Below, in pieces: positions 15,513-23,336 of a DNA stretch of 35,515 bases. Within the stretch, counting starts at the first letter, position 1. Each line of letters opens with the position of its first letter. Source of the DNA: DATARH01 sp035309005 (GTDB lineage: Bacteria; Pseudomonadota; Alphaproteobacteria; ATCC43930; CGMCC-115725); NCBI GenBank assembly GCA_035309005.1, contig DATGFP010000050.1:1-35515 (forward strand). The letters are read 5' to 3'. Made by a program: the position numbers and the translations under genes. The notes below the pieces were generated by a model. The model did not search any database. It was not told the origin of the DNA and saw only the letters and a list, made by a program, of their open reading frames with translations.

Positions 15513-16595
15513 ATGAATGACCTGCCGCAGCCCGGTGAGCTAAGCGCGGCGGCGGGGGAAGTATTCCTCGGCCGCCGCATCACCCCCTTGACCCGCCGCC
15601 GCATCGAAAATTTCAAGGCGAACCGGCGCGGCTTCTGGTCATTGTGGATTTTCCTCGCGCTGTTCGGCACGACGCTCTTCGCCGAGTTCATCGCCAACGA
15701 CCGGCCGCTCGTCGTGCGCTATGACGGCAGCTTCTACGTCCCGGTGCTGCGCGACTACCCCGAGACGGCGTTCGGCGGCGATTTCCCGACCGAGACCGAT
15801 TACCGCGACCCCGAGGTCGCCAAGCTGATCGCCGCCAAGGGCTGGACGGTCTGGCCGCTCATCCCCTACAGCTACAATACGATCACCAGCGCGCCCGGGC
15901 CCTTTCCGGCGCCGCCCTCGCGCGCCGACTGGCTCGGCACCGACGATCAGGGCCGCGACGTGCTGGCGCGCCTCATATACGGCTTCCGCATCTCGGTGCT
16001 GTTCGGTCTGACGCTGACCCTGTTCTCCTCGGTCATCGGGGTCGCCGCCGGCGCGGTGCAGGGCTATTTCGGCGGGCTTGTCGATCTCGGCTTCCAGCGC
16101 TTCATTGAGATCTGGGACGGCCTGCCGGTGCTCTATTTGCTGATCATCCTGGCGAGCTTTGTCGAACCCAATTTCTGGTGGCTGCTCGGGCTGATGCTGC
16201 TCTTTTCGTGGACCGCGCTGATCGGGGTGGTGCGCGCCGAATTCCTGCGCGCGCGCAATTTCGACTACGTGCGCGCGGCCCGCGCGCTCGGCGTCTCCGA
16301 CCCGGTCATCATCTGGCGGCACGTCCTGCCGAACGCGACGGTGGCGACGCTGACCTTCCTGCCGTTCGTCCTCAACGGCTCGATCACGACTTTGACCTCG
16401 CTCGATTTTCTCGGCTTCGGGCTGCCCCCCGGCTCGGCTTCGCTGGGCGAACTTTTGGCGCAGGGCAAGGCCAACGTGCAGGCGCCGTGGCTCGGCCTCA
16501 CCGCCTTCGCCGTGCTGGCCTTGATGCTGAGCCTCCTCATTTTCATCGGCGAAGCGGTGCGCGACGCCTTCGACCCGCGCAAGGCGACCCCGTGA
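15513..16595 (+). CDS. yejE: Peptide ABC transporter permease YejE
   Basis: 360 residues. One membrane segment near residues 44-62 is followed by a long periplasmic insert with YejE-typical sequence (NDRPLVVRYDGSFYVP, YPETAFGGDFPTETDYRDP, WPLIPYSYNTI), then LGTDDQGRDVLARLIYGFRISVLFGL and about five more membrane segments, with the ATPase-docking loop ARALGVSDPVIIWRHVLPNA. YejABEF imports peptides and affects resistance to antimicrobial peptides in some bacteria. yejA and yejB, which normally precede yejE, are missing here; asd lies upstream instead. An ATG at 15513 is used; no strong ribosome-binding site is seen. Confidence 0.93.
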   Translation: MNDLPQPGELSAAAGEVFLGRRITPLTRRRIENFKANRRGFWSLWIFLALFGTTLFAEFIANDRPLVVRYDGSFYVPVLRDYPETAFGGDFPTETDYRDPEVAKLIAAKGWTVWPLIPYSYNTITSAPGPFPAPPSRADWLGTDDQGRDVLARLIYGFRISVLFGLTLTLFSSVIGVAAGAVQGYFGGLVDLGFQRFIEIWDGLPVLYLLIILASFVEPNFWWLLGLMLLFSWTALIGVVRAEFLRARNFDYVRAARALGVSDPVIIWRHVLPNATVATLTFLPFVLNGSITTLTSLDFLGFGLPPGSASLGELLAQGKANVQAPWLGLTAFAVLALMLSLLIFIGEAVRDAFDPRKATP

Positions 16596-16611
16596 GCCGC
16601 CCCACCTCTTC

Positions 16612-16693
16612 CGTCATTCCCGCGAAAGCGGGAACCCAGGGCCGCCGATCCCGTCGCTTGCCCCTGGCTCCCCGCTTTCGCGGGGGTGACGGG
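16612..16693. repeat. Dispersed repeat between yejE and yejF, CATTCCCGCGAAAGCGGG type
   Basis: Outer arms CGTCATTCCCGCGAAAGCGGG and CCCGCTTTCGCGGGGGTGACGG are inverted copies of each other, with CCCAGGG/CCCCTGG inside. It interrupts what would be expected to be a tight yejE-yejF junction. Such elements can lower downstream expression; this is inferred. Confidence 0.82.
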
Positions 16694-16713
16694 GAGACTA
16701 TGCGTAGCGCCTC

Positions 16714-18330
16714 GTGAGCCTCCTCGAAGTGCGCGATCTCAGCGTCACCTTCGGCGGCTGGCGCGGCGCCGCGCCGGTCGCGGCGGTGAAGCGCGCCTCG
16801 TTCAGCCTCGACCGCGGTGAGACCTTGGCGCTGGTCGGCGAGAGCGGCTCGGGCAAGACGGTGACCGCGCTTTCGGTCCTGCAATTGCTGCCTTACCCCG
16901 CCGCCTCGCACACGCAAGAAAGCAGCATCCGCTTCGCCGGCGAGGAATTGGTCGGGGCGCCGCCGGCGCGGCTGCGCGAAGTCCGCGGCAACCGCATCGC
17001 GATGATCTTCCAGGAGCCGATGACCTCCTTGAACCCGCTGCATACGCTGGAAAAGCAGGTCGCCGAGACGCTCTTGATCCATAAGCACATGGGCGCCGCC
17101 GCGGCGCGCGCCCGCACCCTCGACCTCCTGCGCCTGGTCGGCCTCCGCGACGCCGAAAGCCGGCTCGACGCCTACCCGCACCAGCTGTCGGGCGGCCAGC
17201 GCCAGCGCGTGATGATCGCGATGGCGATCGCCAACGAGCCCGACATCCTGATCGCCGACGAACCGACGACCGCGCTCGACGTGACGATCCAGGCGCAGAT
17301 TCTCGATCTGATGCGCGAATTGCGCGACCGGCTCGGCATGGCCCTGCTGTTGATCACCCACGATCTCGGGATCGTCCGCCACATGGCCGAGCGGGTCTGC
17401 GTGATGACCCAGGGCGAGATCGTCGAAGCCGGCCCGACCGCCGATATTTTCGCCCGGCCGCAGCACGCCTACACGCGCCGCCTGCTGGCAGCCGAGCCGA
17501 AGGGCAAGGTGGCGCCGGCCGACCCCACCGCTCCGGTGCTGGTCGAGGGCGACGACGTGCGCGTGTGGTTTCCGGTCCGCGCCGGCCTCTTCCGCCGCGT
17601 CAGGAATTACGTGAAAGCGGTCGACGGGGTCTCGCTGGCGCTGCGCGAGGGGACGACGCTCGGGGTCGTCGGCGAGAGCGGCTCGGGCAAGACGACGCTC
17701 GGCCTCGCGCTGCTACGCCTCTTGGACGCCGAAGGCGGCATCCGCTTCGCCGGGCACGATATCGCGCACCAGCGGCAGAAGCGGCTGCGGCCATTGCGCC
17801 GCGAGATGCAGGTGGTCTTTCAGGACCCCTATTCGAGCCTCTCGCCGCGCCTCTCGATCGGGCAGATCGTCGGCGAGGGGCTGAAGGTCCACCAGCTCGC
17901 GGCGAGCGAGGCCGAGCGCCGGCAGCTGATCGCGGCGACGCTCGAAGAAGTCGGGCTCGACCCAACGGCGGCCGACCGCTACCCGCACGAATTTTCCGGC
18001 GGCCAGCGCCAGCGCGTCGCGATCGCCCGGGCGCTGGTGTTAAAGCCGCGCTTTATCGTGCTCGACGAGCCGACCTCGGCCCTGGACATGTCGGTGCAGG
18101 CGCAGATCGTCGACCTGCTGCGCGAGTTGCAGGCGCGCTACGGCCTCGCCTACCTCTTCATCAGCCACGACCTCAAGGTGGTGCGCGCGATGGCGCACGA
18201 GATCCTGGTGATGAAGGACGGAAGGATCGTCGAAGCCGGCAGCGCCGAGCAGGTGCTGAACGCGCCCGAGCACCCCTACACCAAGGCGCTGATGGCCGCC
18301 GCCTTCGACCTCGCCGCCGTGCCGGCGTAA
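16714..18330 (+). CDS. yejF: Peptide ABC transporter, double ATP-binding protein YejF
   Basis: 538 residues from GTG at 16714; the ATG at 16699 runs into a stop at once. Two complete ATPase halves are present. First: Walker A GESGSGKT (42-49), LSGGQRQRVM, Walker B DILIADEPTTALD. Second: GESGSGKTT (320-328), FSGGQRQRVA, Walker B RFIVLDEPTSALD. Each half has an oligopeptide-transporter C-terminal segment (HAYTRRLLAAEPKG; HPYTKALMAAAFDL). It pairs with YejE and a YejB not found here. The 118-base gap to yejE holds a repeat, so the start may be weakly translated or have its own promoter. Confidence 0.94.
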   Translation: MSLLEVRDLSVTFGGWRGAAPVAAVKRASFSLDRGETLALVGESGSGKTVTALSVLQLLPYPAASHTQESSIRFAGEELVGAPPARLREVRGNRIAMIFQEPMTSLNPLHTLEKQVAETLLIHKHMGAAAARARTLDLLRLVGLRDAESRLDAYPHQLSGGQRQRVMIAMAIANEPDILIADEPTTALDVTIQAQILDLMRELRDRLGMALLLITHDLGIVRHMAERVCVMTQGEIVEAGPTADIFARPQHAYTRRLLAAEPKGKVAPADPTAPVLVEGDDVRVWFPVRAGLFRRVRNYVKAVDGVSLALREGTTLGVVGESGSGKTTLGLALLRLLDAEGGIRFAGHDIAHQRQKRLRPLRREMQVVFQDPYSSLSPRLSIGQIVGEGLKVHQLAASEAERRQLIAATLEEVGLDPTAADRYPHEFSGGQRQRVAIARALVLKPRFIVLDEPTSALDMSVQAQIVDLLRELQARYGLAYLFISHDLKVVRAMAHEILVMKDGRIVEAGSAEQVLNAPEHPYTKALMAAAFDLAAVPA

Positions 18331-18332
18331 AT

Positions 18333-18464
18333 CCCTCTCCCGCATCGCGGGAGAGGGTGGCCGGCGCGTCAGCGGCGGCCGGGTGAGGGTGCCCGCGGGG
18401 AATCTTCGGCGCGCGCCCCCTCACCCCATCCCTCTCCCCCGGTGGGGTAGAGGGGGTTTTCTTT
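18333..18464. repeat. Paired dispersed hairpins after yejF, probable terminator
   Basis: The first hairpin (18333-18357, CCCTCTCCCGCATCGCGGGAGAGGG-like) and the second (18430-18454, with GGTGGGGTAGAGGG arm) enclose a GC-rich middle. The second is followed by TTTTCTTTT on the plus strand, so it makes a good intrinsic terminator for yejF. It lies between convergent genes. Confidence 0.75.
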
Positions 18465-19598
18465 TCACACTCCCAGCAGTTCGGCGATTTTGTCGGTTGC
18501 CTTGAGACCGTGGCCGGTCAGCACGGCGACCGTCGTCTCGCCGGGGGGGAGCGTGCCGTCGCGCAATAAAATCGACAATGCGGCGGCGACGGTGGCCGCG
18601 GTTGGCTCGACGAAGAGGCCGAGGCGGCCGAGCGCCTTAAGAGCCGGGGCGATCTCGGCTTCCGGCACCGCGACGACGCCGCCCCCGGAGCGGCGCAATG
18701 CGCTCAGCACTTCCACGGTACGCACCGGCTTTACCGTGGCGATGCCGTCGGCGATCGTGCCGCCGGGGATGAACGGCACATACCCCGCGGCGCCGGCGGC
18801 CCAGGCGGCGGCGAGGGCGGCGCAGTTTTCCGCCTGCACCGCGAAAAGCCGCGGCCGCCGGGTGATCTCGCCGCGCCCTTCCAATTCGTCGAAGCCGCGT
18901 TCGAGCCCCAGGATGTTGCTGCCGTAGCCGGTCGGCACCAGGATGTTGTCGGGCACCGCGAAACCCAGCTGCTCCCACAGTTCGTAGGCCAGCGTCTTGG
19001 TGCCCTCGATGAAAAAGGGCTGCCAGTTGTGGCTGGCGTAAAAGCTGGTCTCGACCGCCGCCAGCGCCGCCTCGGTCACCGCCTGGCGCGTGCCCGGAAT
19101 GGCGCAGACCTCCGCGCCCGCGGCGGCGATCTGCACGATTTTGCCGCGCGGGGCGCTCGCCGGCACGTAGATGCGGCAGGGGAGGCCGGCCGCCGCCGCG
19201 TAGGTCGCGATCGACGACCCGGCGTTGCCCGAGGAATCTTCGTGGATCGGGCCGACCCCGACCTCGATCAAGTGGTTCAGCATGACCGCGGTGCCGCGGT
19301 CCTTGAAGGACCCGGTCGGCATCTGCGATTCGAGCTTGAAGAGCACCGCCGCGCCCGCCCAGCGCCGCTCGACGAGCGGCGTCCAGCCCTCGCCGAGCGA
19401 CACCGGCGGCGGCCCCTGCAGCGCCAATGCCGCGCGGTAGCGCCACAGCGATGCGTCGGCCGCGACGATGTCGCCCCGCGCGAGGCCGGGCCCCGGCGCG
19501 AGGTTGAGGTGGCTGCCGCAGGCGCAGCGCCAAAGCAGCCGGTCGGCCGCGACGCTCGCGCCGCAGGCCGGGCAGCGGTAGCTCGCGACGGGGCTCAT
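18465..19598 (-). CDS. Threonine synthase-like PLP enzyme with N-terminal zinc ribbon
   Basis: 377 residues. Cys9, Cys12, Cys25 and Cys27 form a rubredoxin-like zinc ribbon (CPAC...CAC), seen in some archaeal-type threonine synthases. The PLP part follows: SLGEGWTPLVER, FKLESQMPTGSFKDRGTAVM with Schiff-base Lys99, EDSSGNAGSSIATYAAAAG for the phosphate and substrate, GYGSNILGLERG, and a C-terminal FVEPTAATVAAAL and LTGHGLKATD. This is the short, single-domain threonine synthase branch that turns O-phosphohomoserine into threonine; related cysteate or diaminopropionate enzymes look alike. It is divergent from folD by 60 bases. It may be the main ThrC or a paralogue. Confidence 0.88.
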   Translation of the reverse strand: MSPVASYRCPACGASVAADRLLWRCACGSHLNLAPGPGLARGDIVAADASLWRYRAALALQGPPPVSLGEGWTPLVERRWAGAAVLFKLESQMPTGSFKDRGTAVMLNHLIEVGVGPIHEDSSGNAGSSIATYAAAAGLPCRIYVPASAPRGKIVQIAAAGAEVCAIPGTRQAVTEAALAAVETSFYASHNWQPFFIEGTKTLAYELWEQLGFAVPDNILVPTGYGSNILGLERGFDELEGRGEITRRPRLFAVQAENCAALAAAWAAGAAGYVPFIPGGTIADGIATVKPVRTVEVLSALRRSGGGVVAVPEAEIAPALKALGRLGLFVEPTAATVAAALSILLRDGTLPPGETTVAVLTGHGLKATDKIAELLGV

Positions 19599-19658
19599 CT
19601 CACCCTACCTTTCGCGCCGCGCCCGGGCCATGATCCTGCCCGAGCGACGCGGTAACGG

Positions 19659-20558
19659 ATGATGCCAGAGGCGCGACTGATCGACGGCAAGGCGATCGCC
19701 GCCGGGTTGCGGGCGCGCACCGCGGCGGCGGCGACGGCGCTGCGCCAGGCTCATCGCGTCACCCCGGGCCTCGCCGCGATCCTGGTCGGCGACGATCCGG
19801 CCAGCCGGATCTATGTGCGCAGCAAGGCGCGCGCCTGCGCCGAAATCGGCCTCGCCTCGTTCGAGCACGCGCTGCCGGCCGCCGCCGGCGCGGAGACGAT
19901 CCTGCAGCTGATCGCGACGCTCAACGCCGACGAGCGGGTCGACGGCATCCTGGTGCAGCTGCCGTTGCCGGCCGGCATTGACCCCCGGCGGGTGCTGGCG
20001 GCGCTCGACCCGGCGAAGGATGTCGACGGCTTTCATCCGCTCAATGTCGGGCGGCTGTGGAGCGGCGAAGCGAGCCTCGTGCCGTGCACCCCGCAGGGCG
20101 TCATGACGCTGATCCGCAGCGTGCACCGCGATATCGCGGGCGCCGAGGCGGTGGTGCTCGGCCGCTCGCGGATCGTCGGGCGGCCGGTCGCGGCGCTGCT
20201 CTTGGCGGCCGACTGCACCGTGACGATCGTGCATTCCCGGAGCCGCGACGCCGCCTCGCTCTGCCGGCGGGCCGACATCCTGGTCGCCGCCGCCGGGCAG
20301 CCGGGGATCGTCGGGGCGGACTGGATCAAAAGGGGGGCCACCGTCATCGATGTCGGGATCAGCCGGACCACAGCCGCCGACGGCGCGGCGCGCCTGGTGG
20401 GCGATGTTGATTTCGCCGCGGCGCGGCACGTCGCCGGGGCGCTGACCCCGGTGCCCGGCGGGGTCGGGCCGATGACGATCGCCTGCCTCCTGCACAATAC
20501 GCTCTTGGCGGCCTGCCGGCGACGCGGCCTGCCCGAACCGGCCGCATTCGGGGTCTGA
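19659..20558 (+). CDS. folD: Methylenetetrahydrofolate dehydrogenase/cyclohydrolase
   Basis: 299 residues (ATG at 19659 or the next codon). Bifunctional enzyme interconverting 5,10-methylene-, methenyl- and 10-formyl-tetrahydrofolate with NADP+. Family motifs: LAAILVGDDPASRIYVRSKARAC with the catalytic Tyr and Lys, ERVDGILVQLPLPAGID, PAKDVDGFHPLNVGRL, PCTPQGVMTLI, VLGRSRIVGRPVAALLL and VTPVPGGVGPMTIACLL in slightly varied form (LTPVPGGVGPMTIA). No strong ribosome-binding site is visible before the start. It is a single gene, divergent from the threonine synthase-like gene. Confidence 0.96.
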   Translation: MMPEARLIDGKAIAAGLRARTAAAATALRQAHRVTPGLAAILVGDDPASRIYVRSKARACAEIGLASFEHALPAAAGAETILQLIATLNADERVDGILVQLPLPAGIDPRRVLAALDPAKDVDGFHPLNVGRLWSGEASLVPCTPQGVMTLIRSVHRDIAGAEAVVLGRSRIVGRPVAALLLAADCTVTIVHSRSRDAASLCRRADILVAAAGQPGIVGADWIKRGATVIDVGISRTTAADGAARLVGDVDFAAARHVAGALTPVPGGVGPMTIACLLHNTLLAACRRRGLPEPAAFGV

Positions 20559-20642
20559 CGCGATAACCTGCCGCTCGCGGGAACCGCGCACAACTTCCGC
20601 TTGTTCTACCAATGGCCATCCTCGAAAGGGAGTCCCCCGGTC

Positions 20643-21065
20643 ATGACAAGCAGAACAGTAACAAGCCTGGCCTTCGTGGCCGGCTGCGCCCTGGCCTTCG
20701 GCGCGATGCCGAGCGCCCATGCGCAGTACTACCCGCAACCGCAGCCGCAGCCCTACATGCAATATTCGCAGCCGGCGCCGCAGCCCGGTCCGCCCCAGCT
20801 CGTGACCAACGGGCCGCAGGCGAGCCGCGGCGATTACGGCGACTGGTCGGCGCGCGAAAACGTCATCGAGAGCGCGCATTACGACCGGCTGCTGCAGACC
20901 AACATGGGGTTCCGGCACTTCCGCGAGCGCAAGGAATGCGGCCCGATCGGCGATCCGCAGTTGCGCGACCAGTGCCTCGCCAGCTTCCAGCAGTATGAGC
21001 CGGTGATGTACGGCTCTTCGCAGGCGCCGTGGGGTTACCGCTACCGTAATTCCTACGGTCGCTAG
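20643..21065 (+). CDS. Small secreted protein with DWSARENVIES...ECGP domain
   Basis: 140 residues from ATG at 20643, after an AAAGGGAG site about 10 bases upstream. A signal peptide (MTSRTVTSLAFVAGCALAFGAMPSAHA) precedes a Gln-Pro-rich tyrosine-containing linker (QYYPQPQPQPYMQY) and a folded-looking domain: DWSARENVIESAHYDRLL, FRHFRERKECGPIGDPQLRDQCLASFQQYEP. Two Cys residues in that domain could form a disulfide in the periplasm. I recognise the domain pattern from other alphaproteobacterial exported proteins with no known role. A strong terminator follows, so it is a single-gene unit. Confidence 0.8.
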   Translation: MTSRTVTSLAFVAGCALAFGAMPSAHAQYYPQPQPQPYMQYSQPAPQPGPPQLVTNGPQASRGDYGDWSARENVIESAHYDRLLQTNMGFRHFRERKECGPIGDPQLRDQCLASFQQYEPVMYGSSQAPWGYRYRNSYGR

Positions 21066-21093
21066 GCCAAGACTTGCGGCTGATCGGCAAGAG

Positions 21094-21126
21094 GCCGCCC
21101 CGGGCGCTGTCCCGGGCGGCTTCTTC
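21094..21126 (+). terminator. Intrinsic terminator after the small secreted protein gene
   Basis: GCCGCCCCGGG pairs with CCCGGGCGGC (one bulged C) around a GCGCTGT-type loop and is followed by TTCTTC. It lies 28 bases after the stop and 15 bases before the end of the convergent HAD gene, so it may serve both. Confidence 0.75.
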
Positions 21127-21140
21127 GCCGCTCACTGCAA

Positions 21141-21947
21141 TTATCGGCCAAAGACGTAGCGGTCGATCGCGGCGGCGAAGCCGTCTTCCTCGTTCGACAG
21201 CGTCGTCGCGTTGGCGAGGCGCTTGACCTCGTCGCTGGCGTTGCCCATCGCGACCGCGAACCCGGCCGCGCGGAACATCTCCAGATCGTTCTCCATGTCG
21301 CCGAGCACCAGCACTTCCGACAGCGGCACGCCAAGCCGCCCGGCGAGGTATTCGACGATCCGCCCCTTGTTGATGCCGGGCGGCATCACGTCGCAGTAAT
21401 AGGCCTGCGAGCGGGCGACGGTGGCGTTGCCGTCGAGCGCGCCCTGCAACTGATCGGTCAACCGGGCGACCAGCGGATGGTCGTCGCTCGGCCCGACCAG
21501 CTTGCCGACCGCGGTGAAATGCGCATCCTCGAAGGCGGCGACCACGGTTGGCGGCTTCTGCACCGTGATGGTCTCGTGGTCGACATGGGCGCCCTGCCGG
21601 TTGGCGACGATCCATTCGTTGCCGGTGAAGACCCAGCAATCGACGCCGTGCTCTTGGAACGCCCTGACCGCCTGCTTCGCGGCCTCGGGCGGGATCAGCT
21701 TCTGCTCGACGACGCTCAGATCGGGTTCGACGATCGCGCCCGAATTGTAGCCCCCGAACGGCAGCTTCAACTGCAGCGGCTCGATCATCATGCGCAGCCC
21801 GAACGGCGGCCGGCTGCTGCAGATCGAGAAGCCGATGCCGGCCGCGTGCAGCCGCTGCACCGCCGCGATCGCGCCGGGCGTCAGCTTCTTGTCGTGCGTC
21901 ACCAGCGTGCCGTCGACATCGGTGATGACCAGAGACACCTTGTTCAT
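21141..21947 (-). CDS. Cof-type HAD-superfamily hydrolase
   Basis: 268 residues from ATG at 21947 (a TTG two codons earlier is possible); GGGGGAAA lies upstream inside the end of rpiA. HAD motifs: LVITDVDGTLV with nucleophile Asp10 and Asp12, SICSSRPPFGLR, then a Cof-type cap domain (FGGYNSGAIVEPD...), GINKGRIVEYLA with the motif III Lys and VLVLGDMENDLEMFRAAGFAVAMGNA. Cof-type HADs remove phosphate from sugar phosphates and cofactors. It is the last gene of the pentose phosphate operon and overlaps its context closely, so a sugar-phosphate housekeeping role is likely; the substrate is unknown. Confidence 0.92.
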   Translation of the reverse strand: MNKVSLVITDVDGTLVTHDKKLTPGAIAAVQRLHAAGIGFSICSSRPPFGLRMMIEPLQLKLPFGGYNSGAIVEPDLSVVEQKLIPPEAAKQAVRAFQEHGVDCWVFTGNEWIVANRQGAHVDHETITVQKPPTVVAAFEDAHFTAVGKLVGPSDDHPLVARLTDQLQGALDGNATVARSQAYYCDVMPPGINKGRIVEYLAGRLGVPLSEVLVLGDMENDLEMFRAAGFAVAMGNASDEVKRLANATTLSNEEDGFAAAIDRYVFGR

Positions 21948-21949
21948 CG

Positions 21950-22654
21950 TCAATTTCCCCCGCCGCGCGGCAAAATTTCGACACCCTGATCCGACGCGAC
22001 GATCACCATCGAGGTGCGTCCGACGAACAACCCGTTTTCAACCACCCCGACCGTCATGTTCAGCGCGCATTCGATGCGCCGCGCGTCGTCGATCGCGCCG
22101 AACCGGCAGTCGAGGATGAAATTGCCGCCGTCGGTCACGAACGCCCGCCCGTCAGTCTGGCGCAGTTCGGGCACCGCGCCCAGCTTCTCGATCGCCGCCG
22201 CGGTCGCCTGCCAACCGAACTGCACGACCTCGACCGGGACCGCGGCGCGCTCGCCGAGCCGGTCGACCATTTTTTCAACGTCGACCACGACGATGAAGCG
22301 GTCGGCCGCCGCCGCGACAATCTTTTCGCGCAACAGGGCGCCGCCATGCCCCTTGATCAGGTTGCGGGTACTGCCGCGCTCGACCTCGTCGGCGCCGTCG
22401 ATCGCCAGGTCGAGCCGGCGGTGCTCGCCCAGCGTCGCCAGCGGGATGCCAAGCCGCCGCGCCAACTCCGCGGTGTGTTCGGAAGTCGGAATGGCGGTGA
22501 CCTTGAGGCCGCCGCGGATGCGCGCCGCCAGTTCCTCGACGACGAAGCCGGCGGTCGAGCCGGTGCCGAGTCCGAGAATCATCCCGCTCTCGACCAGTTC
22601 GACGGCGCGCCGCGCCGCGGCCTGCTTCAGGTGATCGCGATCCACGGTTTGCAT
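21950..22654 (-). CDS. rpiA: Ribose-5-phosphate isomerase A
   Basis: 234 residues. It interconverts ribose 5-phosphate and ribulose 5-phosphate. Motifs: MILGLGTGSTAGFVVEELA (phosphate loop), AIPTSEHTAELARRLGIPL, LDLAIDGADEVE with the active-site Asp pair, LIKGHGGALLREKIVAAAA with catalytic Glu and Lys, and VTDGGNFILDCRFG. The start lies 3 bases after the rpe stop. Fifth gene of the minus-strand sugar-phosphate operon. Confidence 0.96.
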   Translation of the reverse strand: MQTVDRDHLKQAAARRAVELVESGMILGLGTGSTAGFVVEELAARIRGGLKVTAIPTSEHTAELARRLGIPLATLGEHRRLDLAIDGADEVERGSTRNLIKGHGGALLREKIVAAAADRFIVVVDVEKMVDRLGERAAVPVEVVQFGWQATAAAIEKLGAVPELRQTDGRAFVTDGGNFILDCRFGAIDDARRIECALNMTVGVVENGLFVGRTSMVIVASDQGVEILPRGGGN

Positions 22655-22657
22655 TCG

Positions 22658-23332
22658 CTAATGGTTCTGCGGAGCGGAGTGGCGGATCGCGGCGATCGCC
22701 TGGGCATAGTCCGGCGCGCCGAACACCGCCGAGCCGGCGACGATCGCGCCGGCGCCGGCCTCGATCGCCTGCCAGGCGTTGGCGCCGCTGAGCCCGCCAT
22801 CGACCTCGATCACGGTGTCGAGGCCGCGCGCGTCGCACAGCTGCCGCAGCGCGCGGATTTTCGGCAGCATCGACGCGATGAATTTCTGGCCGCCGAACCC
22901 CGGGTTGACGGTCATCACCAGCACGATGCCGCAGAGTTCGAGCACCTCCTCGATCTGCGAGATCGGGGTCGCCGGGTTGAGCACCGTGCCGGCGACTTTG
23001 CCGAGGTCGCGGATGTGGGACAGCGTGCGGTGCAGGTGGATGGTCGAGCTCGGCTCGCAATGCACCAGGATGTGGTCGGCCCCGGCTTCGGCGAAGGCGT
23101 CGAGGTAGCGCTCGGGCTCGACCATCATCAGATGCACGTCGAGCGGCTTTGTCGTGACCCGGCGCACCGCCTCGACGACCACCGGGCCGATCGTCAGGTT
23201 GGGCACGAAGCGGCCGTCCATCACGTCGACGTGGATCCAGTCGGCGCCGGCCGCCTCGACCGCGCGCACCTCCTCGCCGAGCCGCGCGAAATCGGCCGAG
23301 AGGATCGACGGCGCGACGACGAGCGGCCTCAT
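22658..23332 (-). CDS. rpe: Ribulose-phosphate 3-epimerase
   Basis: 224 residues with the TIM-barrel epimerase pattern: VAPSILSADFARLGEEV (Ser and His-type metal region), WIHVDVMDGRFVPNLTIGP with the metal-binding Asp, PLDVHLMMVEPERYL with His, ILVHCE, LVMTVNPGFGGQKFI, and DTVIEVDGGLSGANA with the second catalytic Asp. It interconverts ribulose 5-phosphate and xylulose 5-phosphate using a divalent metal. It begins 4 bases after the zwf stop, so the genes are cotranscribed and probably coupled. Confidence 0.96.
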   Translation of the reverse strand: MRPLVVAPSILSADFARLGEEVRAVEAAGADWIHVDVMDGRFVPNLTIGPVVVEAVRRVTTKPLDVHLMMVEPERYLDAFAEAGADHILVHCEPSSTIHLHRTLSHIRDLGKVAGTVLNPATPISQIEEVLELCGIVLVMTVNPGFGGQKFIASMLPKIRALRQLCDARGLDTVIEVDGGLSGANAWQAIEAGAGAIVAGSAVFGAPDYAQAIAAIRHSAPQNH

Positions 23333-23336
23333 CGCA

